DNA of 64,000 bases from RH-AL1 sp965249685 (lineage in GTDB: Bacteria > Pseudomonadota > Alphaproteobacteria > Rhizobiales > Beijerinckiaceae): contig CBDFMN010000003.1 of assembly GCA_965249685.1 (NCBI GenBank), positions 1,550,001-1,614,000 on the forward strand, read 5' to 3'. The translations under genes were made by a program, and so were the position numbers. Position 1 is the stretch's first letter. Every line of letters begins with the position of its first letter. This document shows positions 8,346-17,863 of this stretch, in pieces. Below the pieces are notes generated by a model. That model saw only the letters and a program-made list of their open reading frames with translations, made no database searches and had not been told where the DNA came from.

Positions 8346-11300
8346 GCGGGAGCCCGCATCCGTTCGAGCGCCGCCATGAGGCCCCGCATATCAAGGGCGT
8401 CGACGTAGGCAAGCATCGCCGCCGCGAAGGGTTGGGCTGCCGGATCGGTGGCATCGATCTCCGCCAGGGTGGCGCGCAGGCCTCTGATGTAGCCGATCTC
8501 GCAATGGCGGACGAGGTCGTCGAGGTAGCGCCGCTGCGGCGGCACGATCGCAGCGGCGGCGCTCGCCTCGACGCGGGACGACGGCCGATCGAATGCGCTC
8601 CGCAAGCCGAGCAACGACATCACGACATCCGTCAGCCGGGCGATGTCCACCGGCTTCATGATAAACGCGTCGTGGAACGGCGAGGCGATGGCCTTGCGGT
8701 ACTCCTCCATGGCGCTGGCCGAAACCATGACGATCTTCGCCTCGGCATGACCTGCAACGCGCAGCATCTCCGCCACGCGCCAGCCGTCGTCGCCGGGCAT
8801 CGCGATGTCGAGAAGAAAGAGGTCCGGCCTGACCGCGTCGGCGATCTCGAGGCCGGCAGCGCCGTCGGCGGCGCACAACACGGTGAATTCAAGCGGGGCC
8901 AGCGCTTCGCGCATCATATCGCGATGGACGGAATCGTCGTCGACGATGAGGATCGTGCGTCCCCTGCCAAGCGGGCCTTCGGCGAGCGCGATGCCGACGA
9001 CCGGTCGCCTGGAATCGTTGACCCGCGGCAGGAACAGACGCAGCGTGAAGGCACTGCCCCTGCCGGGCTCGCTCGCCACCCGGATGTCGCCCCCCATGAC
9101 CCCCGCCAGGAGGCGACAGATGGTGAGGCCAAGGCCGGTGCCGGCCTCCGTCGCGCCGGCGGCGTTCAAGCGCTCGAAGGGCTCGAAGATCCGTTCGAGG
9201 TCTTTCGTGGGGATGCCGGGCCCGGTGTCGCGGATGACGAACTCGGCGACCTCGTTGCGGTAGGTCACCGCGAGCGAAACCTCTCCCGCTCGGGTGAACT
9301 TGATGGCGTTGGACAGCAGGTTGATGAGGATCTGACGCAGCCGCTTCTCGTCGGTGGTGACGAGTGTCGGCAGGTCGGGCGAAAAACGCACGGCGAAGGC
9401 GATGCCCTTGCCGGCTGCCTGGACCGCGAACATATCGACGAGCTGGGTCAGGAAATCGCGCACGGGCACCTCTTCGCGGGAGAGGTCGAGCCGGCCCGCC
9501 TCGATTTTCGAGATGTCGAGCAGCCCGTCGATAAGGCCGGAAAGGTGGTTGGCGCTGCGCCGCATGACGGCGATCTGGCGACGCGGCTTTTCGTCCATCG
9601 CGCGATCGCGCTCGAGCAGTTGCGCGTAGCCCATGATCGTGTTGAGCGGAGTACGCAACTCGTGGCTCAGGCCCACGACGTAGCGGCTCTTGGCGAAGTT
9701 CGCCGCCTCCGCCACTTCTTTGGCGCGCTTGAGGGCGGCGTCCGTGCGTTCATGTGCGTCGATCTCCTCCATGAGGAGCTGGGTCTGGCGCAGCGTCTCC
9801 TGCTGTGCGGCCCTGCGGCTGACCTGGACGAGGCCGAACAGCCAGCTCACGACCGCAACGACGATGAGCAGCGAGAAGAACACGCGCCACAGGGTATCCG
9901 ACACCACCGCCGCGTCGATGCGGTGGTCGGCTGCCATCTGTAGGCCGATCATGCCGAGCGTCAGGCCGATGAGGATGATCGCCACGGCGAAGGCGAGCAG
10001 GTACTCGACGGTGTGGGGCACGACGAAGCGCCGCAACCGGCGCGGCACCGAGGCGCTCAGCCCCGCTGCGAGCTGGTCGTGGATGCGGCCGTGCGGCTTG
10101 CACATGTCATGGCAGCGCGCGTCGAGCGAGCAGCATAGCGAGCAGATCGGCCCGGCATAGGCGGGACACGACGCCATGTCCTCCGGCTCGAACGGGTGTT
10201 CGCAGAGGCAGCATTGGACGGTCGTCGCATTTTGCCAATTGGTCTCTGGCTTTCGCGCGAGGTAGTAACGGCTGCCGGTGGCGAGCGCGAGGAGCGGCAC
10301 GCAGGCGAGCGAGGTGGCGAGCGAGAGGAATGGGGTGAGCGCCCGCGCCGTCTCACCGAAAAAGTCGAACAGCGCCAGTCCGGAGACGAGCGTCGCCACC
10401 GCCATCGCGCCGACCCCGACCGGGTTGATGTCATAGAGGTGCGCGCGGCGGAATTCGATGGTCGGCGGGCTCAAGCCGAGCGGCTTGTTGATGACGAGGT
10501 CGGCGACGAGCGCGCCGACCCAGGCGGCCGCGACGCTAGAATAGACCGCGAGCGTCTGCTCGAGCGCACGGTAGACGCCGAGTTCCATCACCAGCAGCGC
10601 GACGAGTACGTTGAAGACCAGCCAGACCACACGGCCGGGATGCGAATGGGTCAGGCGCGAGAAGAAGTTCGACCAGGCGATCGAGCCGGCATAGGCGTTG
10701 GTCACGTTGATCTTAAGCTGGCAGACCACGACGAACACGCAGGTCAGCGCGAGTGCGGCCGGCCGGGAGGCGAAGGTGCCGAAGGCCACGGCATACATCT
10801 GCGGCGGGTCGCCCGCCGCCTCGGCCGGCACGCCATATCGCAGCGCGACGACGGCGAGGAAGGACCCCGCCAGGAGTTTCAGGGAGCCGACCACAATCCA
10901 CCCGGGGCCGGCGCAGAGCAGCGCCACCCACCACGCCGTCCGCTTCTCGCGCCGGTCGGGCAGAAAGCGAAGAAAGTCGACCTGCTCCCCGACTTGTACG
11001 ATGAGCGCGAAAGCGACCGATGCCGCCGCGCCGAACAGCGCGAGATGAAAACCGCCGTCGGGGTTTTCGCGTCCGGCAAAGGCTTGCCACTCACTGAGCG
11101 CGTTGGGATCGCGCAGCGCGATCATGACAATGGGTGCGATGTTCAGGAGGAGCCAGACCGGCTGCGTCCAGACCTGGAAGCGGCTGATGGCGGCGATGCC
11201 GTAGGTTACAAGAGGAATCACTGCCAGCGCGCTGATGAGGTAGCCGACCGGTCGCGGGATGCCCAGGCAGAGATCGAGCGCCATCGCCATGATCACCGAT

Positions 11301-11698
11301 TCGATGGCGAAGAACAGAAACGTGAAGCAGGCATAGATGAGCGACGTGACGGTCGAGCCGATGTAGCCGAAGCCGGCGCCGCGCGTCAGCAGGTCGATGT
11401 CGACGCCGTACTTGGCGGCGGAGAAGCAAATCGGCACGGCGGTCGCGAAGATGACGAGGGCGACCGCCAGGATGGCGAGCGTTGCGTTGCCATAGCCGTA
11501 ATTCAGGGTGATCGCGCCGCCGATCGCCTCCAGCGCCAGAAAGGAGACGGCGCCGAGCGCGGTGTGGCCGACTTTCGCGGACGACCACCGCCGCGCGCTT
11601 TTGGCTGTGAAGCGCAGCGCGAAATCTTCCAGGGTTTGGTTCGCGACCCACTGGTTGTACTCGCGCCGCACGCGATCGATTCTCTGCCGGCCGGCCAT
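8342..11698 (-). CDS. NCS1-permease-domain hybrid sensor histidine kinase
   Basis: A 1118-aa membrane sensor. Residues about 10-480 form a complete NCS1-type (purine/cytosine/allantoin permease) domain, beginning EYNQWVANQTLEDFALRFT and containing the LTRGAGFGYIGST loop and about 12 membrane segments. Next comes a cysteine-rich insert (nine Cys between 496 and 533), then two more membrane helices (about 568-630), a HisKA box with H679 in LSHELRTPLN, a HATPase domain (N-box LINLLSNAIKFT, G-boxes DTGPGIP and GTGLGL) and a C-terminal REC domain with D964 in LFLLDIAMPG. AGGGG before ATG 11698 supports the start. It probably senses an imported nucleobase-like ligand and signals to the coupled LuxR regulator. 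Whether the permease part still transports is unknown. Confidence 0.92.
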   Translation of the reverse strand: MAGRQRIDRVRREYNQWVANQTLEDFALRFTAKSARRWSSAKVGHTALGAVSFLALEAIGGAITLNYGYGNATLAILAVALVIFATAVPICFSAAKYGVDIDLLTRGAGFGYIGSTVTSLIYACFTFLFFAIESVIMAMALDLCLGIPRPVGYLISALAVIPLVTYGIAAISRFQVWTQPVWLLLNIAPIVMIALRDPNALSEWQAFAGRENPDGGFHLALFGAAASVAFALIVQVGEQVDFLRFLPDRREKRTAWWVALLCAGPGWIVVGSLKLLAGSFLAVVALRYGVPAEAAGDPPQMYAVAFGTFASRPAALALTCVFVVVCQLKINVTNAYAGSIAWSNFFSRLTHSHPGRVVWLVFNVLVALLVMELGVYRALEQTLAVYSSVAAAWVGALVADLVINKPLGLSPPTIEFRRAHLYDINPVGVGAMAVATLVSGLALFDFFGETARALTPFLSLATSLACVPLLALATGSRYYLARKPETNWQNATTVQCCLCEHPFEPEDMASCPAYAGPICSLCCSLDARCHDMCKPHGRIHDQLAAGLSASVPRRLRRFVVPHTVEYLLAFAVAIILIGLTLGMIGLQMAADHRIDAAVVSDTLWRVFFSLLIVVAVVSWLFGLVQVSRRAAQQETLRQTQLLMEEIDAHERTDAALKRAKEVAEAANFAKSRYVVGLSHELRTPLNTIMGYAQLLERDRAMDEKPRRQIAVMRRSANHLSGLIDGLLDISKIEAGRLDLSREEVPVRDFLTQLVDMFAVQAAGKGIAFAVRFSPDLPTLVTTDEKRLRQILINLLSNAIKFTRAGEVSLAVTYRNEVAEFVIRDTGPGIPTKDLERIFEPFERLNAAGATEAGTGLGLTICRLLAGVMGGDIRVASEPGRGSAFTLRLFLPRVNDSRRPVVGIALAEGPLGRGRTILIVDDDSVHRDMMREALAPLEFTVLCAADGAAGLEIADAVRPDLFLLDIAMPGDDGWRVAEMLRVAGHAEAKIVMVSASAMEEYRKAIASPFHDAFIMKPVDIARLTDVVMSLLGLRSAFDRPSSRVEASAAAAIVPPQRRYLDDLVRHCEIGYIRGLRATLAEIDATDPAAQPFAAAMLAYVDALDMRGLMAALERMRAPA

Positions 11699-11916
11699 GG
11701 TCCCCTTTCAGCCCGGCACCCGGGAGTGAGCAAGCCGGTGGGCCGGCACGATCCATGCCATGGGGCGGCGTCCGCCAGCTCAGGGCCCGGAGGCAGTCTG
11801 CAGCCACGCGCGCGCAAACACCAACAGGCAATGGCCATGACGCGAAAGTGAAAAGATAAGGTTGCGGTGGCCTGCCGCCTCGGCGCATGTCTCCCACACG
11901 AAGACAGGGGAGCCAG

Positions 11917-13314
11917 GTGGATCAGGTCGTGCAAAGCCAGGGCGCGCTGGCGCCCGTCGCGGATGGGCTGCCGCCCAGCGAGCGGCGCCAGGCGCTTATC
12001 GCCATTCTCATCGCGGTCAGCATGGCGACGCTCGATACGGCCATCGTCAATACCGCGCTGCCCACCATCGCCCGGGACATCCACACGAGCGCGGCCGCCG
12101 TGATCTGGATCGTCAGCGCCTACCAGATTGCGATGGTCGCGACGCTGCTGCCCCTTGCCGCGCTCGGCGAGATCCTCGGCCACCAGCGCCTGCACATCGC
12201 CGGGCTGGTCGTCTTCACGGTGACGTCGTTGGCCTGCGGCTTCGCGTGGTCGCTGCCGACGCTTGTCGGCGCGCGCGTCCTTCAGGGGCTGGGCGCCGCC
12301 GCCCTCATGAGCCAGAACACCGCCCTCATCCGCCACGTCTATCCCTCGCGGATGCTGGGCCATGGCCTGGGGATGAACGCCCTGACCGTCGGCCTCGCCT
12401 TCACCGTTGGTCCGACCGTGGCCTCGGCCGTGCTGTCTGTGACCACTTGGCACTGGCTGTTCCTGATCAACGTGCCTGCCGGGGTACTTGCCCTCGTCCT
12501 CTCCCTGCGCAGCCTGCCCAAAATCCGTCCTTCGGGGCATTATTTCGATCCCTTGGGGGCGCTGCTCAGTGCGGCCTTCTTCGGTCTCTTCATCTACGGC
12601 GTGGGCGCTGTTTCGCAGGGTGACCCGTGGCTGCCGATCCTGCTCGAACTGGTAGCGGCAGCCGTCTGCTTCGCCCTGCTGCTGCTGCGACAGCGGCGCG
12701 CCGGCCATCCCGCACCGATGCTGCCGGTCGACCTCTTCCGCCTGCCGGCCTTCGCATTATCGGCCACGACGGCGGTGTTCGCCTTCGCCACGCAAGGCCT
12801 GGCCTTCGTCGCCCTGCCTTTCCTGCTGCACGACGTGCTGAGACATAGTCAGGTCGAGGTCGGCTTCCTGATGACGCCCTGGCCTGCCATCGTCGCCGTC
12901 ATGGCACCCATCGCCGGGCGCATGTCCGATCGGCGCTCGCCGGGAGTGCTCGGCGGCTGCGGATTGCTGGCCCTTAGCGCCGGCATGGCAAGCCTCGCCC
13001 TGCTGCCGCCCGAGCCCAACGTCTTGGCGATCACCTGGCGCATGCTGCTGTGCGGAGCCGGTTTCGGGTTCTTCCAGGCGCCGAACCTCAAGGCGATCAT
13101 GGGCAGCGCGCCGCCCGGCCGCAGCGGCGGAGCGGCCGGCATCATCTCGACCTCGCGGCTCGTCGGGCAGAGCGTGGGAGCCGCGCTCGTCGCGCTCTGC
13201 CTCAACCTGGCACACGCGCGCGGGCCGGAACTCGCGCTCTGGATCGGCTGCGTCTTCGCCGGCCTCGGCTGCGTTGCGAGCTTCCTCCGCCTGCTGCCGC
13301 GCCAAGCCGACTGA
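11917..13314 (+). CDS. MFS transporter, DHA2 (14-TMS) type
   Basis: Inner-membrane drug/H+ antiporter-type protein of 465 aa with about 14 hydrophobic segments. The DHA2 signature near helix 1 reads SMATLDTAIVNTALPTIA, and motif C-like GVGAVS/GPTVAS regions follow. GTG 11917 is preferred because GGGGAG lies about 4-5 nt upstream; ATG 11887 in the same frame lacks a ribosome site. The gene is divergent from the NCS1-sensor kinase, with about 220 nt between starts, so the two may share control. Its stop overlaps an alternative ATG of the next gene. The substrate cannot be read from sequence; export of a toxic analogue or metabolite is possible. Confidence 0.85.
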   Translation: MDQVVQSQGALAPVADGLPPSERRQALIAILIAVSMATLDTAIVNTALPTIARDIHTSAAAVIWIVSAYQIAMVATLLPLAALGEILGHQRLHIAGLVVFTVTSLACGFAWSLPTLVGARVLQGLGAAALMSQNTALIRHVYPSRMLGHGLGMNALTVGLAFTVGPTVASAVLSVTTWHWLFLINVPAGVLALVLSLRSLPKIRPSGHYFDPLGALLSAAFFGLFIYGVGAVSQGDPWLPILLELVAAAVCFALLLLRQRRAGHPAPMLPVDLFRLPAFALSATTAVFAFATQGLAFVALPFLLHDVLRHSQVEVGFLMTPWPAIVAVMAPIAGRMSDRRSPGVLGGCGLLALSAGMASLALLPPEPNVLAITWRMLLCGAGFGFFQAPNLKAIMGSAPPGRSGGAAGIISTSRLVGQSVGAALVALCLNLAHARGPELALWIGCVFAGLGCVASFLRLLPRQAD

Positions 13315-13406
13315 TGGCCCGGCGTTTGCTCGACTTTCAGACGACGACCCCCATCGATGATGGCGGGTTGGCGACGCATGGGCCCACGGCCCCGGGGGAG
13401 ACTAGA

Positions 13407-15014
13407 TTGCAACGATACCTGAGAAGCGTGTGCGTGGCAGCCGGGCTGGCGGTGACCACGGTCGGGGGCGCCTGCGCGCAGGGCACCCTGCGCATCGGCA
13501 TGACGGCCTCGGACATCCCCCTCACGACGGGCCAAGCCGACAATGGCGGCGAGGGCATGCGCTTCATGGGCTACACGGTCTATGACGGGCTGATCGACTG
13601 GAATCTGTCGAGCGCAACCGACCCGTCGGACCTGACGCCTGGACTGGCGGAGAGCTGGGGCGTCGTCCCGACCGATGCCACCAAGACGCATTGGATCTTC
13701 CACCTGCGGTCGGGCGTGAAGTTCCACGATGGGTCCGACTTCACTGCCGACGCGGTCGTGTGGAACCTGGACAAGCTCCTCAAGAAGGAGAGCCCGCAGT
13801 TCGACCCGCGCCAGTCGGCCCAGGGCCGCTCGCGCATCCCCGCCGTCGCGACCTACCGCGCCGTCGACCCACTGACGGTGGAGATCACGACGAAGGCACC
13901 CGACGCAACGCTCCCCTACCAGCTGTCCTGGACCATGATCTCCTCGCCCGCCCAATGGGAAAAGGTCGGCAGGAGCTGGGATGCCTTCGCCAAGACGCCG
14001 TCTGGGACGGGGCCCTGGAAGCTGACCGCCTTCGTGCCGCACGAGCGGGCGGAGCTCTCGCCGAACAAGGACTATTGGGACAAGGCGCGCGTGCCCAAGC
14101 TTGACAAGCTGGTGCTCCTGCCACTCGCCGAGCCCAACGCGCGCGTCGCGGCGCTCCGCTCGGGTCAGGTCGATTGGATCGAGGCGCCGGCGCCCGACGC
14201 CGTCGAATCGCTGAAATCATCGGGCTTCAAGATCGTCACCAACTCCTATTCGCACAACTGGACCTATCATCTCTCGCGCCTCGAGGGTTCGCCGTGGAAC
14301 GACATCCGCGTGCGCAAGGCGGCCAACCTGGCGGTCGACCGCGATGGCATGAAGGAGCTTCTGGCCGGCATGATGATCCCGGCACAGGGGTTCTTCCCGC
14401 CCGGGCACCCCTGGTTCGGCCACCCCACCTTCAAGCTCAGGTTCGATCCCGTCGAGGCAAGGCGATTGATGAAGGAGGCCGGCTACACGCCGGAAAAGCC
14501 GCTTGTCACCAAGGTGCTGATCTCGCCCTCAGGATCCGGCCAGATGCTACCGCTGCCGATGAACGAGTTGGTGCAGCAGAACCTCGCCGAAGTGGGTATC
14601 AAGGTATCGTTCGAGGTCGTGGAGTGGAACCAGCTCATCAACGTCTGGCGTGCCGGGGCAAAAGACCCGAGCGACCGCGGCGCCTCCGCGATCAACTACT
14701 CCTACTTCATCCAGGACCCGTTCAACGGCTTCATCCGACACCTGCAATGCAACCTCGGGCCGCCGAACGGCACTAACTGGGGCTATTACTGCGACGCCGA
14801 GATGGACAAGCTGTTCGACCAGGTCCGCAACGCCTTCGATCCGAAGGAGCAGGTCAAGATCCTGCAGAAAGTCCACGAGAAGTTCGTTGACGACGCCCTG
14901 TTCCTGATGATCACCCACGATGTCGCCCCCCGCGCGATGAGCACGAAGGTCCGCGGCTTCGTCCAGGCGCAGAACTGGTTCCAAGACTTCTCGCCGATCA
15001 GCGTGGACAAGTGA
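13407..15014 (+). CDS. ABC transporter substrate-binding protein, SBP_bac_5 (peptide/nickel) family
   Basis: Periplasmic binding protein of the DppA/OppA class, 535 aa. TTG 13407 is chosen because a GGGGGAG ribosome site ends 6 nt upstream and translation then begins directly with a signal peptide (MQRYLRSVCVAAGLAVTTVG...ACAQ). Family markers include YDGLIDWN, LAESWGV, WIFHLRSGVKFHDG and GTGPWKL. No permease or ATPase genes of the Dpp type accompany it, so it is an orphan that must borrow a transporter encoded elsewhere. It lies between an MFS gene and the allophanate hydrolase region on the same strand. A nitrogenous oligomer ligand is plausible but unproven. Confidence 0.85.
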   Translation: MQRYLRSVCVAAGLAVTTVGGACAQGTLRIGMTASDIPLTTGQADNGGEGMRFMGYTVYDGLIDWNLSSATDPSDLTPGLAESWGVVPTDATKTHWIFHLRSGVKFHDGSDFTADAVVWNLDKLLKKESPQFDPRQSAQGRSRIPAVATYRAVDPLTVEITTKAPDATLPYQLSWTMISSPAQWEKVGRSWDAFAKTPSGTGPWKLTAFVPHERAELSPNKDYWDKARVPKLDKLVLLPLAEPNARVAALRSGQVDWIEAPAPDAVESLKSSGFKIVTNSYSHNWTYHLSRLEGSPWNDIRVRKAANLAVDRDGMKELLAGMMIPAQGFFPPGHPWFGHPTFKLRFDPVEARRLMKEAGYTPEKPLVTKVLISPSGSGQMLPLPMNELVQQNLAEVGIKVSFEVVEWNQLINVWRAGAKDPSDRGASAINYSYFIQDPFNGFIRHLQCNLGPPNGTNWGYYCDAEMDKLFDQVRNAFDPKEQVKILQKVHEKFVDDALFLMITHDVAPRAMSTKVRGFVQAQNWFQDFSPISVDK

Positions 15015-15044
15015 TGCGAGCGGCTCGATCGCTCCGTAAGCGCC

Positions 15045-15076
15045 GGGCTTCGGGCAAGACGGGCTTCGGGCAAGAC
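15045..15076 (+). repeat. 16-bp direct tandem repeat, two copies
   Basis: GGGCTTCGGGCAAGAC occurs twice back to back and is followed by a partial third copy (GGGCT). It lies in the 187-nt gap between the orphan binding-protein gene and the small secreted protein gene. It is probably slippage, but it could be a tandem regulator site. Confidence 0.85.
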
Positions 15077-15201
15077 GGGCTCCAGGCATGGCGGACCCTG
15101 GGGCTGCATCGCCCGCGCGACGCCAGACGGCGACGGCAAGCCGCCGTTTACCCTTCTGCGTTAGCGTTGCGGTGGTTGTCGCCGCTGCATGGATTCCCGC
15201 G

Positions 15202-15579
15202 ATGAAGGCTGTTCTTGTCTCCTTGACCCTCGTCCTCGTGGCGGTTTGCACGCAGCCCGCCGGTGCGGTGACAACGCCTCCCGTGGACTGCCGGCACGAC
15301 AGGAAGGTCATCGGCAAGACGATCTGCGCCTCCCCCGAACTCGCCGCGATCGACAAGGAGATCGCCGCCCTCACCGATCGCGGCATGGCGAGGTTGACAG
15401 GCGGCGACCAGCAGCGGCTGGCGCAAAGCCAGCTTGCCTTCTTCAAGCGCCGCAGCGGCTGCGCCTGGGCTTCGCATCACAGCGCACACCCGGGCACCGC
15501 CATCGCCGAATGCATCGGCGCCGCTATGGAAGATCGTGTGCATACGCTGCGCGCCGTCGTCGATCGCGGGCGGTATTGA
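15202..15579 (+). CDS. Small secreted LprI/DUF1311-like protein
   Basis: Protein of 125 aa with a clear signal peptide (about residues 1-22, ending PAGA). The mature part has cysteine-spaced helices with CASPELAAIDKEIAAL and QLAFFKRRSGC, which resemble the LprI/DUF1311 family of small periplasmic proteins, some of which inhibit lysozyme. ATG 15202 gives a standard signal peptide; an upstream in-frame ATG at 15088 would add an arginine-rich leader and is less likely, although no strong ribosome site is visible for 15202. The role here is unknown, and the gene may simply be inserted between transport and hydrolase genes. Confidence 0.65.
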   Translation: MKAVLVSLTLVLVAVCTQPAGAVTTPPVDCRHDRKVIGKTICASPELAAIDKEIAALTDRGMARLTGGDQQRLAQSQLAFFKRRSGCAWASHHSAHPGTAIAECIGAAMEDRVHTLRAVVDRGRY

Positions 15580-15706
15580 GCGCCGTTCAACCGAGACGGC
15601 GCGCCCGTTGCTTGCCTCGCGCCGGTGAGGATCGAGATCGCCGGGCCAACGCTTGGGCGGCTGCCGCTCTCGGCGTAATGGTTGCGATCCCGAACGAGGG
15701 CTGACG

Positions 15707-17500
15707 ATGCTGCCAGATATCCTCGACCTCGCCAGCTTACGAGGCCTCTATGCCGGCGGTCTCTCGCCCCTCGCGCTTACGGACACGATCGCCGCGCGTA
15801 TGGCGGAAGCCGACCCTGCCGTCTTCATCACCTCCGTCGACCGCGCCGGCCTGCGGATTCAGGCCGAAGCGCTGCTGCGCCGCGCCCCCGACCCTAACAG
15901 CCTGCCGCTGTGGGGCGTGCCTTTCGCCGTCAAAGACAATATCGACGTCGCCGGTTTGCCTACGACCGCGGGTTGCCCCACCTTTGCCTTCGTGCCCGAA
16001 CACGATGCCGTCGTTGTGGCGCGGTTGAAGGCGGCCGGCGCGATCGTGACCGGTAAGGTCAACCTCGACCAGTTCGCGACCGGGCTTAACGGCACCCGCT
16101 CGCCTTACGGCGCACCGCGCTGCGTGTTCGACGCCGCCTTCATCTCCGGCGGCTCGAGTTCCGGCTCGGCGGTGGCGGTTGCGGCCGGTCTCGCCGCCTT
16201 TTCGCTCGGCACGGACACGGCCGGCTCGGGCCGGGTGCCGGCGGCTCTCAACAACATCGTCGGCATCAAGCCGACACCGGGCCGCATCAGCGCCCGCGGC
16301 CTGCTCCCGGCCTGCCGCACGCTCGACACCATCACCGTCTTTGCCGCCTGCGTCGCCGACGGTCTTGCGGTCCGCCGGATCGCCGAGGGCTTCGATGCCG
16401 GCGACCCCTACTCCGCGCTTGCCGATGCGGCGGCCTTGCCAGAGCGGCCACGCGTCGGCGTGCTGCGGCCGGAGGACCGCGTCTTCTACGGCGACGCGGC
16501 CTCGGCCGCCCTGTACGACGCCGCTGTGGCGCGCCTGCCCGCGCTCGGCGCGGAGGCCGCACCCCTTGATTTCGCGCCCTTCCGCGAAACCGCCGCGCTG
16601 ATCTACGATGGGCCTTGGGTGGCCGAGCGATTGGCGGCGCTGGAACCGTTCCTTGCCTCCAACGCGGGAGACTTCGATCCGGTCGTGCGCGCCATCGTCG
16701 AGGGTGCCCGCCGCTTCAGCGCGGCCGACGCGTTTCGCGGCCGCTACGCCCTGGAAGCGCTGCGCCGTCGAATAGAGACGACCTGGGCCGCTTGCGACGT
16801 CCTGCTGATCCCGACCGCACCGACCACCTATACGGTCGCAGCGATGCAGGCCGACCCGGTCCGCCTCAACAGTCACCTCGGTTATTACACCAATTTCGTG
16901 AACCTCCTCGGCTTGGCCGGAATCGCGGTACCGGCCGGGTTCCGGCCGGATGGGCTGCCGTTCGGCGTCACGCTGGTTGGTCGAAGCGGCAGCGACGACG
17001 CGCTCGGACCGCTCGCTGACGCGTTCCACCGAGCCTGTGGCAGCGGCATGGGACGCGCGAAGACACCGGTGCCCTTGCCCGTCGTCGAGCCTCGCACCTC
17101 AGACGATCGCATCGAGCTCGCGGTGGTTGGCGCGCACCTCTCCGGCCTCGCGCTGAACGGCGAGTTGCTTGCATCGGGCGCCACCTTCCTGCGCGCGGGC
17201 CGCACGGGACGCGATTACCGCCTGTTCGCGCTGCCCGGAACGCAACCGCCGAAGCCAGGCATGATCCGCGACCCGGCCTTCCATGGTCCAGGCGTCGCAG
17301 TCGAGGTGTGGGCGCTCGCGCCTGCCGCCTTCGCCCGGTTCGTCGCCGCGATCCCCGCGCCGCTCGGGGTCGGCCGCCTGGCCCTGGAAGATGGAACCGC
17401 GCCGAGTGGCTTCCTCTGCGAGGCTTGGGCGATCGGCTCGGCTCGCGACATCACGGCCTTCGGAGGCTGGCGCGCCTTCCTCGATGCGGGATCCACCTGA
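15707..17500 (+). CDS. atzF: Allophanate hydrolase
   Basis: Cytoplasmic enzyme that splits allophanate (urea-1-carboxylate) to ammonia and carbon dioxide, the last step of ATP-dependent urea, biuret and s-triazine degradation. It has 597 aa, close to the usual 600. The amidase-signature domain (about 1-440) has catalytic K76 in FAVKDNIDVAG, the cis-Ser in ISGGSSSGS (about S150) and nucleophile S174 in TDTAGSGRVPA. The AtzF-specific C-terminal domain (about 455-595) is present and includes VVGAHLSGLALNGELL and GPGVAVEVWALAP. GAGGG lies 7 nt before ATG 15707. Urea carboxylase, the usual partner, is not in the window. Its source of allophanate is therefore unclear. Confidence 0.92.
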   Translation: MLPDILDLASLRGLYAGGLSPLALTDTIAARMAEADPAVFITSVDRAGLRIQAEALLRRAPDPNSLPLWGVPFAVKDNIDVAGLPTTAGCPTFAFVPEHDAVVVARLKAAGAIVTGKVNLDQFATGLNGTRSPYGAPRCVFDAAFISGGSSSGSAVAVAAGLAAFSLGTDTAGSGRVPAALNNIVGIKPTPGRISARGLLPACRTLDTITVFAACVADGLAVRRIAEGFDAGDPYSALADAAALPERPRVGVLRPEDRVFYGDAASAALYDAAVARLPALGAEAAPLDFAPFRETAALIYDGPWVAERLAALEPFLASNAGDFDPVVRAIVEGARRFSAADAFRGRYALEALRRRIETTWAACDVLLIPTAPTTYTVAAMQADPVRLNSHLGYYTNFVNLLGLAGIAVPAGFRPDGLPFGVTLVGRSGSDDALGPLADAFHRACGSGMGRAKTPVPLPVVEPRTSDDRIELAVVGAHLSGLALNGELLASGATFLRAGRTGRDYRLFALPGTQPPKPGMIRDPAFHGPGVAVEVWALAPAAFARFVAAIPAPLGVGRLALEDGTAPSGFLCEAWAIGSARDITAFGGWRAFLDAGST

Positions 17501-17863
17501 AATCGCGACTACGTCGCGGCAATTGCGCAAGCATCGGGTTCGCCGTCCCGCTCGTCACGGTGCCCAAGCGCCTGCTGCCGGGCTTTGCGGCCGCTGACCT
17601 GACCACACGGTTTGTCTTGTTTCATGACATACGTCCTTCCATCCTTTCTCCAGGAGGTCCCGAAGGGGCCTGGCTCTCGCGTAAGGCGCGCGTGAGGGTC
17701 AGCACCATGGCCGGTATTTTGAGAATGGCAATATAATCTTATATCAAACTATAAAAGCCTCAAAGCGGTTGCTCTCGGACTCCCTGGCAAAACGACCTTC
17801 TCAGGTATCGACAAAGCCTCACGGGAGCGGCGACCGCGCGCGGGTGGAACGATCCTCGCATCG
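17501..17863. other. Intergenic stretch, AT-rich core
   Basis: 363 nt without a convincing gene, between allophanate hydrolase and the amidase. Most of it is GC-rich, but about 17715-17765 is strikingly AT-rich and contains TATAAT at 17732-17737 with no clear -35 at the right distance. It probably holds the promoter of the amidase-ABC transporter operon. No hairpin with a T-run was seen. Confidence 0.5.

Noticed and set aside
10196..11851. A 551-codon plus-strand frame opposite the NCS1-sensor kinase.
   Set aside because: Charged low-complexity translation typical of antisense frames in GC-rich DNA; the minus-strand gene is certain.
17716..17737. A sigma-70 promoter with TTGAGA and TATAAT ahead of the amidase.
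   Set aside because: The spacing between the two boxes is far too short; only a -10-like match remains.
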